The position numbers and the translations under genes are program-made. Below, one piece after another: positions 52,539 through 61,727 of a stretch of 64,000 nt of DNA. The stretch is from Ferruginibacter sp. (GTDB taxonomy: Bacteria > Bacteroidota > Bacteroidia > Chitinophagales > Chitinophagaceae). Numbering within the stretch: position 1 is the first letter of the stretch; the number at the start of each line of letters is the position of its first letter. Where the stretch lies: assembly GCA_014379625.1 (NCBI GenBank), contig JACMLJ010000031.1, positions 1 to 64,000 of the forward strand, in the 5' to 3' direction. The notes under the pieces are model-generated. The model saw nothing but the letters and a program-made list of their open reading frames with translations. It was not told the DNA's origin and ran no database searches.

Positions 52539-53636
52539 TTGAAGCATTTATTATTTACAGTTACCAACAACCTTGTTTTTGACCAAAGAATGATACGTAT
52601 CTGTACATCATTATCAAAGGCAGGTTATGAGGTTACATTAATCGGGACAAAAAATAATGCTTCTCCCCCTTTGCTACCAGGGCCGTATCAGCAAACCCGG
52701 CTGAACACCTGGTTTAAAAAAGGGCCGGGTTTTTATGCTGAATACAATTGCAGGCTTTTTTTCTTCCTCCTGTTTAAAAAGGCAGACCTGCTATGCTGCA
52801 TAGATTTGGATACCATCATCCCTGTATGGCTGGCAAGCTTTATAAAAAATAAAAAAAGGGTATATGATGCGCATGAATATTTTTCTCAGCAAAAAGAAAT
52901 TATAACCAGGCCCCGTATTTATAAGGCCTGGTACTGGATTGAAAGAAAGTTTGTTCCCCTTTTTCCGAATGGGTACACAGTTGGCAATTGCATTGCAGCC
53001 GAATTCAGGCAGAGGTATAAGGTAGGTTACGAAATTATCAGGAATATACCTTTGCTAAAACCGGCCAAAGAGCCATCCGGCGGCACCCATGGCAAATATA
53101 TCCTGTACCAGGGCGCAGTAAATGAGGGCAGGGGATTAGAATATTTAATACCTGCGATGAACCAGGTGGATGCCACCCTGTTGATACATGGAGATGGTAA
53201 TTTTATGGAGCAAACAAAAAATTGTATTAAAACCAACAATTTAGCCAACAAAGTGTTGTTGAAAGGAAAACTATTGCCCCGCGAATTGGATACTGTTACC
53301 TGCCATGCATATATTGGCGTAAACCTAGTAGAAAATATCGGGTTAAACCAATACTACTCACTTGCCAATAAATTTTTCGATTATATACATCACCTGGTAC
53401 CCCAGGTAACAATGGATTTTCCTGAATATAAAGCTATCAATGATCAGTTTGAAGTAGCCCTTCTTGTTAAAAATACAGAACCCGCTACCATTTCCAACAG
53501 CCTGTGCCAATTACTCAATGATAAAATATTGTATGAAAGGCTTCGCCAGAATTGTATCAAAGCGAGGGAGCAATTAAACTGGCAGCAGGAGGAAAAAAAA
53601 CTACTGATCTTTTATCATAACCTGTTTGTAAAATAA
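52539..53636 (+). CDS. Glycosyltransferase (GT4-like)
   Basis: A 365-residue GT-B protein: N-terminal MKHLLFTVTNNLVFDQRMIR is the usual start of this family and is encoded from a TTG at 52539, 10 bp after the oxidoreductase stop. The C-terminal donor domain has ILYQGAVNEGRGLEYLIPAM, LIHGDGNFMEQTKNC and NLVENIGLNQYYSLANKFFDY (E-x7-E-like region). The longer open frame from 52497 overlaps the upstream gene and has non-conserved residues, so it is rejected. Sugar and acceptor unknown. It is cotranscribed with its neighbours. Confidence 0.8.
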   Translation: MKHLLFTVTNNLVFDQRMIRICTSLSKAGYEVTLIGTKNNASPPLLPGPYQQTRLNTWFKKGPGFYAEYNCRLFFFLLFKKADLLCCIDLDTIIPVWLASFIKNKKRVYDAHEYFSQQKEIITRPRIYKAWYWIERKFVPLFPNGYTVGNCIAAEFRQRYKVGYEIIRNIPLLKPAKEPSGGTHGKYILYQGAVNEGRGLEYLIPAMNQVDATLLIHGDGNFMEQTKNCIKTNNLANKVLLKGKLLPRELDTVTCHAYIGVNLVENIGLNQYYSLANKFFDYIHHLVPQVTMDFPEYKAINDQFEVALLVKNTEPATISNSLCQLLNDKILYERLRQNCIKAREQLNWQQEEKKLLIFYHNLFVK

Positions 53637-53639
53637 AGG

Positions 53640-54803
53640 ATGAAGGAAAGACACTTACATATCATTACACATGATGTGCCCTGGCCGCCTGATTTCGGCG
53701 GGGTAATAGACCTGTTTTATAAATTAAAAACCCTGCACCAGTCGGGTGTAAAAATTCACCTGCATTGCTTTCACCATAAACGACCTCCGCAGGATGAACT
53801 GAAAAAATATTGCGAGGAAATACATTATTATAAAAGAAAGGCCGGCCTGAGCCATTTTTCTTTTCGTTTACCCTTTATCGTTAACTCAAGAAGGGATAAT
53901 GAACTGATCCGGAATTTGCAGCAAGATAACCATCCCATCCTGGTAGAAGGCATCCATTGCAGTTATTACCTCTACGCGGGAAAACTCACCGGCAGGATAG
54001 TTTTGCTCCGCCTTCATAATGCAGAGTTTGAGTATTACCACCAGTTGGCCATGCATGAAAAAAACCCATTAAAGAAATTTTATTTCCAGCATGAAAGCAG
54101 GCTGCTGAAAAAGTACGAAAACCAATTAGCCGGGAAAGTACAAATAGCTGCGGTTAGCGGGCAGGATGTACAATTGTACCGGCAAATTTTTCATGCCGGT
54201 AACATCGCGCATTTACCTGTTTTTTTACCCTACACTATGGCGGAGGGAAAGGCAGGTAAAGGCTGTTTTTGCCTGTACCATGGTAACTTATCGATTAATG
54301 AAAATGAAGAAGCTGCCGTTTGGCTCTTACAAAACGTGTTTAAGGAGCTTCAAACCCCTTTCGTAATCGCAGGTAAAGATCCTTCTCAAAAGCTGTCCTT
54401 TATGGCGCATGAGCATCCCCATACCTGCTTAGTGGCCAACCCCAGCGATAAGGAACTGCAGGACATGATTGCGAAAGCGCAAATAAATATTTTACCCTCC
54501 TTCAACAATACAGGAGTAAAACTAAAACTGCTGAATGCCTTATTCAACGGGCGTCATTGCCTGGTGAACAAAGCCGGTGTGGAAGGATCCGGACTGGATA
54601 GTATTTGCCAGGTTGCCGAAGATGCAGAGGATTTTAAAACGGCCATCAGTTACCTCTACAATATCCCTTTTACATCGGAAGAAAAAGAACAACGCCAGCA
54701 GGTATTGCAGGAGTTATACTGTAATCAAAAAAACCTGGAAAAAATAGTGGAAGTTTTTTGGTTGGGGGGAAAAGGGGAATGGGCAAGGGACAATGGGGAT
54801 TAG
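53640..54803 (+). CDS. Glycosyltransferase with repeat-derived C-terminus
   Basis: The 387-residue GT-B protein begins HLHIITHDVPWPPDFGGVIDLFYKLKTLHQ and has a donor domain with CLYHGNLSINENEEAAVWLL, FVIAGKDPSQ and GVKLKLLNALFNGRHCLVNKAGVEGSGL. It starts 3 bp after the preceding GT, so it is in the same operon. The last 13 or so residues (LGGKGEWARDNGD) are encoded by G-rich heptamers (GGGCAAG-type) of the array that continues past the stop. The natural C-terminus was probably shorter. Function in surface glycan synthesis is inferred. Confidence 0.75.
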   Translation: MKERHLHIITHDVPWPPDFGGVIDLFYKLKTLHQSGVKIHLHCFHHKRPPQDELKKYCEEIHYYKRKAGLSHFSFRLPFIVNSRRDNELIRNLQQDNHPILVEGIHCSYYLYAGKLTGRIVLLRLHNAEFEYYHQLAMHEKNPLKKFYFQHESRLLKKYENQLAGKVQIAAVSGQDVQLYRQIFHAGNIAHLPVFLPYTMAEGKAGKGCFCLYHGNLSINENEEAAVWLLQNVFKELQTPFVIAGKDPSQKLSFMAHEHPHTCLVANPSDKELQDMIAKAQINILPSFNNTGVKLKLLNALFNGRHCLVNKAGVEGSGLDSICQVAEDAEDFKTAISYLYNIPFTSEEKEQRQQVLQELYCNQKNLEKIVEVFWLGGKGEWARDNGD

Positions 54804-54873
54804 GCTATGGGCAAAAGGCAACGGGCAAAAGGGAATTCCAAATTTTCACCATTCACCATTGACCATTCACCAC
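54764..54873. repeat. Heptamer arrays at convergent gene ends
   Basis: GGGCAAG/GGGACAA-type heptamers (54764-54838) run from inside the glycosyltransferase end. They are followed by CATTCAC, CATTCAC, CATTGAC, CATTCAC (54844-54873), which stop exactly at the ftsE stop codon (54874). Confidence 0.7.
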
Positions 54874-55560
54874 TTAATCTACGATGCTCGCATTGTCAAA
54901 AACCTTCCCTCTTTCAGTTTTTATTGTTCTTGCCGGAAATTTGGTGATCACCATATAATCATGCGTTGCCATTACTATGGCGGTGCCATAATCTTTCGAA
55001 ATATTAAACAGCAATTGCATAATCTCGTCACTCGTTTGCGGATCAAGGTTACCTGTTGGTTCATCAGCCAGTATTAACCGGGGCGAATTTAATAGGGCCC
55101 TTGCTATATCGATCCGTTGCTGTTCTCCGCCGCTTAGTTCAAAAGGCATTTTAAAGCCCTTCGTTTTTAAACCAACTTTATCAAGTACGTCCGCTATTTT
55201 TTCATCCATCAGTTTTTCATCTTTCCATCCGGTGGCGCGCAGTACAAATTTTAAATTATCATTTACATTCCTGTCGGATAGCAATTGAAAATCCTGAAAA
55301 ACCACACCCAGGCTACGGCGCAGGTAGGGTACTTTTTTCCAGTCCAATTCCCTGAGGTTGTAACCAACCACGGTTCCTTCGCCTTCAGTAAGGGTTAAAT
55401 CGCCGTACAATGTTTTTAATAAAGTGCTTTTGCCGGTACCTGTTTTACCTACGAGGTAAACAAATTCTCCTTTGTCAACGGTTATATTCACATCACTTAA
55501 AATAAGGCTAACGCCCTGGTAAATATTTACACTCTTTAATGCTACGATTGCCTGCGACAT
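54874..55560 (-). CDS. ftsE: Cell-division ABC ATPase FtsE
   Basis: A 228-residue ABC ATPase: Walker [10 protein letters not shown] near residue 38, Q-loop [10 protein letters not shown], signature [16 protein letters not shown], Walker [16 protein letters not shown] and H-loop [16 protein letters not shown] at the start and the [15 protein letters not shown] spacing are typical of FtsE. FtsE works with FtsX to activate peptidoglycan hydrolysis at the septum; ftsX is not next to it here, as is common in Bacteroidota. Its 3' end borders a heptamer array. Confidence 0.88.
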   Translation of the reverse strand: MSQAIVALKSVNIYQGVSLILSDVNITVDKGEFVYLVGKTGTGKSTLLKTLYGDLTLTEGEGTVVGYNLRELDWKKVPYLRRSLGVVFQDFQLLSDRNVNDNLKFVLRATGWKDEKLMDEKIADVLDKVGLKTKGFKMPFELSGGEQQRIDIARALLNSPRLILADEPTGNLDPQTSDEIMQLLFNISKDYGTAIVMATHDYMVITKFPARTIKTERGKVFDNASIVD

Positions 55561-55869
55561 GATCTGTTTGTATTTAGTGTTTGTTGCTTGCTGTTACCAG
55601 CATTTGATTTTTAATTAAACATTGTTGTGTCACTCGCTTGTACCGCATATCATTGTGGTACTTTATTAACGCATATTAAACTAATCGTCCCACGCTTAAT
55701 CGGGGTAAATTCTACATCAGCGACACTACGTTCCGGTACCAGGCCTGTCTTTATTTTTCAAACAATTTCCATTACAAACTTAAAGCTTTGCAAGAATGAC
55801 CCGGGTTGCAAATTTAACCCAATGAAACACGCCAATAAAAATTAATTTTCGCCTTCAACTGTTAAAACA
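55561..55869. other. Intergenic region upstream of ftsE
   Basis: A small GTACC...GGTAC hairpin lies in 55640-55662. No gene or clear TAnnTTTG element for ftsE was seen. Confidence 0.35.
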
Positions 55870-55870
55870 T

Positions 55871-55911
55871 ATTTAAGAGAGGGAATCTTAAAAAGATATT
55901 ATCTCTTAAAT
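55871..55911. terminator. Stem-loop after purM
   Basis: Perfect 10-bp arms ATTTAAGAGA (55871-55880) and TCTCTTAAAT (55902-55911) enclose a second small stem. It lies just past the purM stop on the minus strand. Confidence 0.55.
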
Positions 55912-55915
55912 ACTT

Positions 55916-57097
55916 CTAATAAACGATCTCTTCATCTTTCAACCTGATCACCAGTTCTTTTTTATCATTTGCTTCTACCCTGCCGATCACCTGTGCTTCA
56001 ATATTAAATGCTTTAGCCGCCGCGATCATGATATCGGCATCTTCTGCCGCACAATAGATTTCCAGTCGGCAACCCATATTAAAGACCTCATACATTTCTC
56101 TATTATTGCTGCCACTGCTTTCCTGGATGATCTTGAATATTTCCGGCGCTTCAAATAAGTTATCTTTTATGATCCTGAAATTGCCCGGCAGATATTTCAT
56201 GCACTTCGTTTGTCCGCCACCGCTACAATGTATGAGGCCATGAATCTTATCAAACTGGTTGGCTAATACTATTTTTAAAACCGGGGCATATGATCTTGTT
56301 GGAGAAAGGATCAGTTTGCCAATGGTGGTGGCGAATGGTGATTGGTCAATGGTGAAAGTAATGGTATCAGTAAGTTTATAGTTGCCTATGTAAACCACTT
56401 CTTCGGGTAAACTGTTGTTATAACTTTCTTTAAAATTTTCCGCGTAATATTTACCAAGCACATCGTGCCTTGCAGAGGTTAACCCGTTGCTTCCTATACC
56501 ACTGTTGTATTCGGTTTCATAGGTAGACTGGCCATAGCTGGCGAGACCTACAATCACATCACCGGCAACTATATTATCATTGCTGATGAGCTTATTTTTT
56601 GGCCAGCGGGCGGTCATGGTACCGTTTACCGCGATTGTACGGACTACATCACCCACATCGGCGGTTTCGCCGCCGAGGTAATGAATATTTACCCCAAAGG
56701 TTTTTAACTCATCAAATAACTGTTGCGAGCCGTTGATGATCTGCGACAGCACTTCACCCGGAATGACCGATTTGTTACGATCTATCGTAGAATTAAAAAT
56801 GATATTATCATAAATTCCTACACAAAGCAAATCATCGAGGTTCATCACTATGGCATCTTGTGCAATTCCCTTCCATACACTGATATCACCGGTTTCCTTC
56901 CAATACAGGTAGGCCAGGATACTTTTGGTTCCGGCGCCATCTGCGTGCATAACGCTTACAAAATCCTCCTCCCCGCTTAAATAATCGGGATAAATTTTAC
57001 AAAAGGCATTAGGATACAGGCCCTGGTCCAAATGCTTTGTGGCGGCATGTACTTCTTCTTTTTGTGCCGAAACTCCTCTTTTACTATAAAGGCTCAT
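55916..57097 (-). CDS. purM: Phosphoribosylformylglycinamidine cyclo-ligase (AIR synthase)
   Basis: PurM closes the imidazole ring of purines using ATP. The 393-residue Bacteroidota-type protein has DFVSVMHADGAGTKSILAYLYWKET, AQDAIVMNLDDLLCVG, LGGETADVGDVVRT, GLASYG and KLILSPTRSYAPVLK, HCSGGGQTKC. Between KLTD and IGKLILSPTR, about residues 245-260 (TITFTIDQSPFATT) are encoded by in-frame 7-bp repeats, an insertion compared with my recollection of the family. It probably forms a surface loop. A -7 element TAGTTTTG lies at 57114-57121. Confidence 0.93.
   Translation of the reverse strand: MSLYSKRGVSAQKEEVHAATKHLDQGLYPNAFCKIYPDYLSGEEDFVSVMHADGAGTKSILAYLYWKETGDISVWKGIAQDAIVMNLDDLLCVGIYDNIIFNSTIDRNKSVIPGEVLSQIINGSQQLFDELKTFGVNIHYLGGETADVGDVVRTIAVNGTMTARWPKNKLISNDNIVAGDVIVGLASYGQSTYETEYNSGIGSNGLTSARHDVLGKYYAENFKESYNNSLPEEVVYIGNYKLTDTITFTIDQSPFATTIGKLILSPTRSYAPVLKIVLANQFDKIHGLIHCSGGGQTKCMKYLPGNFRIIKDNLFEAPEIFKIIQESSGSNNREMYEVFNMGCRLEIYCAAEDADIMIAAAKAFNIEAQVIGRVEANDKKELVIRLKDEEIVY
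56319..56365. repeat. Heptamer repeat inside purM
   Basis: Units AATGGTG, ATTGGTC, AATGGTG with flanking degenerate copies, the same type as at 31512-31545 (GGTCAATAGTGAATGGTG). The reading frame of purM is intact through it. Confidence 0.6.
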
Positions 57098-57113
57098 GGT
57101 ATTATTTGAGTTG

Positions 57114-57121
57114 CAAAACTA
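57114..57121 (-). promoter_or_regulatory. -7 element TAGTTTTG of purM
   Basis: TAnnTTTG on the minus strand, 16 bp before the purM ATG. Confidence 0.5.
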
Positions 57122-57295
57122 TATTTCAATTGTCAATTAACCATTTATAAATTTTCAGTTACCCCGGAGTTGGCTGGCCAGTCATGTACCATTTCAATAG
57201 TAAAACCTTCTGTACCCGATTTTCATAATTGCATGATAAACCCCGCATGTTGACCGCATCAATATATAATACTGAAAGGCGGCGGCCGGTACAAC

Positions 57296-57333
57296 AAAAA
57301 AAAATCCCTTCCTGCTTGCGCGCAGGAAGGGAT
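57296..57333 (-). terminator. Strong intrinsic terminator of the 57354 gene
   Basis: On the minus strand: perfect 12-bp stem ATCCCTTCCTGC/GCAGGAAGGGAT with loop GCGCAA (57304-57333), then a run of T. Confidence 0.9.
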
Positions 57334-57353
57334 CATAATCGTTACTATGGTAA

Positions 57354-60300
57354 TTACATTTTTGTAAACCGGATGGTTTTAGTTCTTACCCCATCTACAT
57401 AACCTGTAATGTTATAAACACCAACTGCCAGCGTTGAGCAATCAATATTTAACAGGTTGCTTCCGGAAATTACCGCACTGGTAGCAGACTTCATCACCCT
57501 GCCGGTAATATCGGTAATAACGGTTTGTATTTTGCCCGCCTGCGCTGCCGCCACACTCAGCACCGCTGTATTTTTAACAATGGTAGGGTACATTCCCACA
57601 AAATCAATTCCTTTTTCAGCGTTGATGAGCGCTACTACCACTGAGTAAGAAATAGTGCCATCCACATCAACCATTTTTAAACGATAGTAGCTGATGCCTT
57701 TTAAAGGCTGTACATCAGTGAAATAAAATGGCTGGCTGCAGCGCGCCTGTTCAGCCGTGATTGTACTAATAGCAGTAAAACCCCTTGCATCACCACTTCT
57801 TTCAAGTACCATGGTGAGGTGGGTGGATGTACAGTTTACCTTCCAGTTGATCAGGTTGCCGGCATTTGATTTGGCGCCTTTAATATATTCAAGTGAAACT
57901 GGAAGTACGGTAATGCCGGAATGAAGATAAAAATTAGAAAACCCCGGAACGGTTACTCCAACCCAACTAATACCATTGGCAGTGCCAGACCCGGTTTGTA
58001 TCAAAAGGGAATCGTTTACCGCACCACCAGATGTAAAGTTTGCATTACAGGCTGTCTCAGCTTTTACACGGGTAACATTTAAACCGGCTAAAGTTGTAGA
58101 AGGCGATGCGGTTTGTAATGCAGTGAATTCTGTATTGAGGAAAAAGAACTGGATATTATAATTTCCGGCGAGGGTGTTGGTAATCCGGAAATTTCGGTCA
58201 AGATAATACTTTCCTGTTCCATCCACGCGCACGGCGCCCGTATTTACATTTAAAGAAGGTGCATAGGTTGCCGTACCCGATAAAGTTGTATTTGATCGCA
58301 CATTGGCAATTAACAGGCCCGCAGAGTTTGTTAGTGATAACCAGCCTTTATAGTCGGCAAGGTATGCAGCAAGGGATTGCCCTGCGGTACAGGCTCCGGA
58401 CGGGGCTACCATCGCGCTGGTCATTTGATGTACCTGTACACAGAATGTACCGGTACTGGCGCCATCATACTGATCCACTCCAACATAGTAAGTGGTGCCT
58501 GGTGTAAGCCCTGCTGCATAAACTATTGACGCAGCTGAAACTGTGGTGCCATTATCATCATCGCAGACTAAAATGGAATAGGTGCTTAAATCCGCAGGAT
58601 TGGTAGTTGAAAAAAGGCCCAGTCTTGTATCTGTTAATCCATTACCGGTTACATCTGTGCTAACTCTTACCGAACCACTGGCGGGCGCCACAAACTTAAA
58701 CCATACGATTGCCCCAAGGGTTTGTGAACCTTTGCAGGAAATACGGGGTTCATTCGTTGTTACAGTACCACTAACATTGGTATAAGGGGCGGCCGTACAA
58801 TTCGCATCTACGGTTAAAGTAATTGCCCCGGCAGGCAAGTCGTTTGCTGGTGGCGGCGGGGGACTGGTCAGGCAAATATTAAAGATGGACGAAACTGATC
58901 CGGAATAAGTATACACCCGTAAGAGGTAGGTTTGGCCGATGGTTAAACCTGTAACTGTTCCTGTCTGAGGGTCACTGCAGAGCAGGCTTACAGGTGAAGC
59001 GCAGGTTCCGGAAAGTACCTGGAAATACATATCGGTTTCTCCCGAAACATTGGTGATAGTTGTTATAGCACTGGTGGCGGTAGCAACAAAGGAATACCAC
59101 ACATCATCATCAGGGTTGCCAAAACATGGTGTTGCAGCCATTGACAGCGTAGCTCCGGCGGTAGTACCCTGGGTGTTAACGCAGGATGTCCCCTGTGTCA
59201 GCAATACGGCACTCGCGCAATTATCGTTTGCAGGGGGGAGCGGGGGACTAGTCAGGCAAATATTAAAGGTTGACGAAACTGATCCAGCATAAGTATAAAC
59301 CCGTATGAGGTAGGTTTGGCCAATGGTTAAACCGGTCACGGTTCCTGTCTGGGGATCACTGCACAGCAGGCTTGCAGATGAACCACAGGTTCCGGAAAGG
59401 ACCTGGAAATACATATCGGTAACCCCCGATACATTGGTAATTGTTATTATGGCGCTGGTGGCTGTAGCAACAAAGGAATACCACACATCATCATCCGGGT
59501 TGCCAAAACATGGTGACGCAGCCATGGAGAGTGTAGCTGCGGTAGTGGTACCCAGTGTGTTAACGCAGGATGCTCCCTGTGTGAGCGATATGGCATTGGC
59601 ACAATCATCGTTTGCCGGAGGTGCAACTACAGTAAACTTACGTGCATTGGCTGCACAACTTAGTGCAGAACCGGTAGTGTTCTTGGCTTCTACATACCAA
59701 TAATAATCGCCCGGGGTTAATGCCGGGGTTACGGTATAGGAAGTAGTTATCCCAACGCTGGCAACAAGGCTTGTGGGGGGATTATTACCATCAAGGTAGA
59801 TATCGTACCCGGTAGCATTGGTAGCAGAAGACCAGGTTAAAACGGGCGTAGTATTAACGCTGGTATTCGCCGCAGGTGAAGATAAAGTACCGCAGGTGGT
59901 TGGCAGGGCCAATTTATTGACACAGATATTAAATGTTGCGCTGTTTGAACTTGCATAAGTATATACCCGTACAAAATAAGTCTGGCCAACAGTTAATCCG
60001 GTTACAATTCCTGAATTCGGATCGCTGCATAACACACTTGTAAGTGAGCCGCAATCGCCTGAAAGCACCTGGAAATACATATCCGTACTTCCCGAAACAG
60101 TGGAAAGGGCTACCTGGGCTTCAGTAGCTACTGCTACAAAGGAATACCAGACATCGTCATCAGGACTACCGAAGCATGGGGTAGCAGCCATTGATAATGT
60201 ACCACCAACTGTAGTACCGGATGTATTAGTGCAAGTTATTTCCTGAACGAGTGATACAGCGTTGTCACAATTATCATTTGCAGGAGGAGCGACTACAGTA

Positions 60301-61061
60301 AATTTCCGTGTATTGGTAGCACAGGTTGATAGGCCGCCTACACTGTTTTTAGCCCTCACATACCAAAAGTAATCACCGGGAGCCAATGCAGTGGCTATGC
60401 TATAGGAAGTAGCGCCAGACACAGCAACAATGGTGGCAGGGGGGTTAACCGCATCGAGATAAATGTCGTAAGCTGTGGCATTAGTGGCTGAAGACCAGGT
60501 TAATACCGGCGTTCCGCCAACTGTGGCATTTGCTGCCGGCAAGGATAATGTACCGCAGGTAGTTGGCGCCACTGTAAGTGTATTTACGCAAATACTATAG
60601 GATGCGCTGGCTGCTGAAGAATAGGTGTATACGCGAACAAAGTAAGTCTGGCCAACGGTTAATCCTCCTACTATCCCTGAATTGGGATCGCTGCATAACA
60701 AACTGGTAAATGTTGAACCGCAGTTGCCTGAAAGTACCTGGAAATACATATCCGTACTGGTACCCGTGATACTTGAAAGTGTTACCTGGGCATCGGTAGC
60801 TACCGCAACAAAAGAATACCAGACATCATCATCCGGTGTGCCAAAACAGGGAGTCGCAGCCATCGATTGTGTAGCAGCCACCGTAGTTCCGGCAGTATTG
60901 CTACAGGTGGTACCCTGCACAAGGGCTACAGCATTGTCGCAGTCATCATTAGATGGCTGAGCATAAGATACATTCCCTACCAGCAATAAAACTGCTGCAA
61001 TGAAAACCCGCCCAAATGAAGACCATCTCAAAGGAAAGAAATTAGTAAAATTTTTTTTCAT
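57354..61061 (-). CDS. Large modular T9SS-secreted protein with repeated PPC-like domains
   Basis: The 1235-residue protein has a signal peptide (AAVLLLVGNVSYAQ) and then a series of repeated modules. Type A (about 125 residues) starts PxNDxCxNAV, has GTTxxATxSMAATPCFG and PDDDVWYSFVA, TDMYFQVLSGxCG, LLCSDP and GQTYxxRVYTY, resembling pre-peptidase C-terminal/CUB-like binding domains. Four clear copies plus one divergent occur; two FN3-like modules (TPVLTWSSATNATxYDIYLD) lie between the first three. A C-terminal part ends in a type A sorting domain (GVYNITGYVDGVRTKTIRF). It should be surface-attached and may bind polysaccharide or protein. A strong terminator follows. Confidence 0.8.
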   Translation of the reverse strand: MKKNFTNFFPLRWSSFGRVFIAAVLLLVGNVSYAQPSNDDCDNAVALVQGTTCSNTAGTTVAATQSMAATPCFGTPDDDVWYSFVAVATDAQVTLSSITGTSTDMYFQVLSGNCGSTFTSLLCSDPNSGIVGGLTVGQTYFVRVYTYSSAASASYSICVNTLTVAPTTCGTLSLPAANATVGGTPVLTWSSATNATAYDIYLDAVNPPATIVAVSGATSYSIATALAPGDYFWYVRAKNSVGGLSTCATNTRKFTVVAPPANDNCDNAVSLVQEITCTNTSGTTVGGTLSMAATPCFGSPDDDVWYSFVAVATEAQVALSTVSGSTDMYFQVLSGDCGSLTSVLCSDPNSGIVTGLTVGQTYFVRVYTYASSNSATFNICVNKLALPTTCGTLSSPAANTSVNTTPVLTWSSATNATGYDIYLDGNNPPTSLVASVGITTSYTVTPALTPGDYYWYVEAKNTTGSALSCAANARKFTVVAPPANDDCANAISLTQGASCVNTLGTTTAATLSMAASPCFGNPDDDVWYSFVATATSAIITITNVSGVTDMYFQVLSGTCGSSASLLCSDPQTGTVTGLTIGQTYLIRVYTYAGSVSSTFNICLTSPPLPPANDNCASAVLLTQGTSCVNTQGTTAGATLSMAATPCFGNPDDDVWYSFVATATSAITTITNVSGETDMYFQVLSGTCASPVSLLCSDPQTGTVTGLTIGQTYLLRVYTYSGSVSSIFNICLTSPPPPPANDLPAGAITLTVDANCTAAPYTNVSGTVTTNEPRISCKGSQTLGAIVWFKFVAPASGSVRVSTDVTGNGLTDTRLGLFSTTNPADLSTYSILVCDDDNGTTVSAASIVYAAGLTPGTTYYVGVDQYDGASTGTFCVQVHQMTSAMVAPSGACTAGQSLAAYLADYKGWLSLTNSAGLLIANVRSNTTLSGTATYAPSLNVNTGAVRVDGTGKYYLDRNFRITNTLAGNYNIQFFFLNTEFTALQTASPSTTLAGLNVTRVKAETACNANFTSGGAVNDSLLIQTGSGTANGISWVGVTVPGFSNFYLHSGITVLPVSLEYIKGAKSNAGNLINWKVNCTSTHLTMVLERSGDARGFTAISTITAEQARCSQPFYFTDVQPLKGISYYRLKMVDVDGTISYSVVVALINAEKGIDFVGMYPTIVKNTAVLSVAAAQAGKIQTVITDITGRVMKSATSAVISGSNLLNIDCSTLAVGVYNITGYVDGVRTKTIRFTKM
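58848..60960 (-). repeat. Internal tandem domain repeats, near-identical DNA
   Basis: Module A copies recur; the last two clear copies lie about 380 bp apart (for example near 59228 and 58848, both reading GGACT..TCAGGCAAATATT) and are very similar at DNA level. This suggests recent duplication or gene conversion and makes copy-number change likely. Confidence 0.65.
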
Positions 61062-61707
61062 GTAATTGTTTAATTAAATTATAATAAAGGGATTTCAAAA
61101 CAAATTCTAATGCCGTAATACCAAACCTTACTGAACCAGGGTCCTAAAAGATTTTAATAAGCGGTATATTACAGATGACTATACTATGCTGAACGCCTAC
61201 CCATCAGGAAAACTGCGTCATTTCATTCAGAAGCTGACATGATTATAAAAGGGATATTGTGATAATGCCGGGATATTTGCAGACAGAACGCTATCATTAT
61301 ATTTAACCGGCGATACGAAACCTGAAATGGTGAATGACGAAATATTAACCATTCCCATTTAACCTAATACTTAAAAAACAAATCCATAAAGGTTACACAG
61401 AATTACTTTAGCGGCTGTTATGGCATATGCGATATTTCTGTAATTAGTACTATTAATACTGATGTTATGCCTGTTTTGGTAAAATTGTATACTTTCCTGA
61501 TAGCTGATTAAATGATATATGCTGAACTTTTTTAAAAATTTAATATTTATTTAAGATGAAGATAAGGATTTCAATGAACCAAAAAAAAATATTGTTAACT
61601 TTTTAGTATGTTTTCAGAAATGATCTTACTAAAAAAAAATCATCTCTGAAAAAGAGATTGCTAACCCTCATTCTCAATTAGCAATTATCCATTAATAAAT
61701 TTTCAGG
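61062..61707. other. 646-bp AT-rich interval
   Basis: Divergent promoter space for the modular protein and ribF. It holds a degenerate AATGGTGAATGAC heptamer patch (about 61325-61345) and a small ATCTCT/AGAGAT hairpin near 61642-61658. No gene found. Confidence 0.4.
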
Positions 61708-61715
61708 TAGTTTTG
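61708..61715 (+). promoter_or_regulatory. -7 element TAGTTTTG of ribF
   Basis: TAnnTTTG immediately before the ribF ATG at 61728. It overlaps the alternative TTG start at 61713 and so rules that start out. Confidence 0.55.
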
Positions 61716-61727
61716 CACCAATTATTT

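Noticed and set aside
59050..60960. Plus-strand ORFs across the modular protein gene
   Set aside because: They recur with the same period as the domain repeats of the minus-strand gene and are shadow frames of it.
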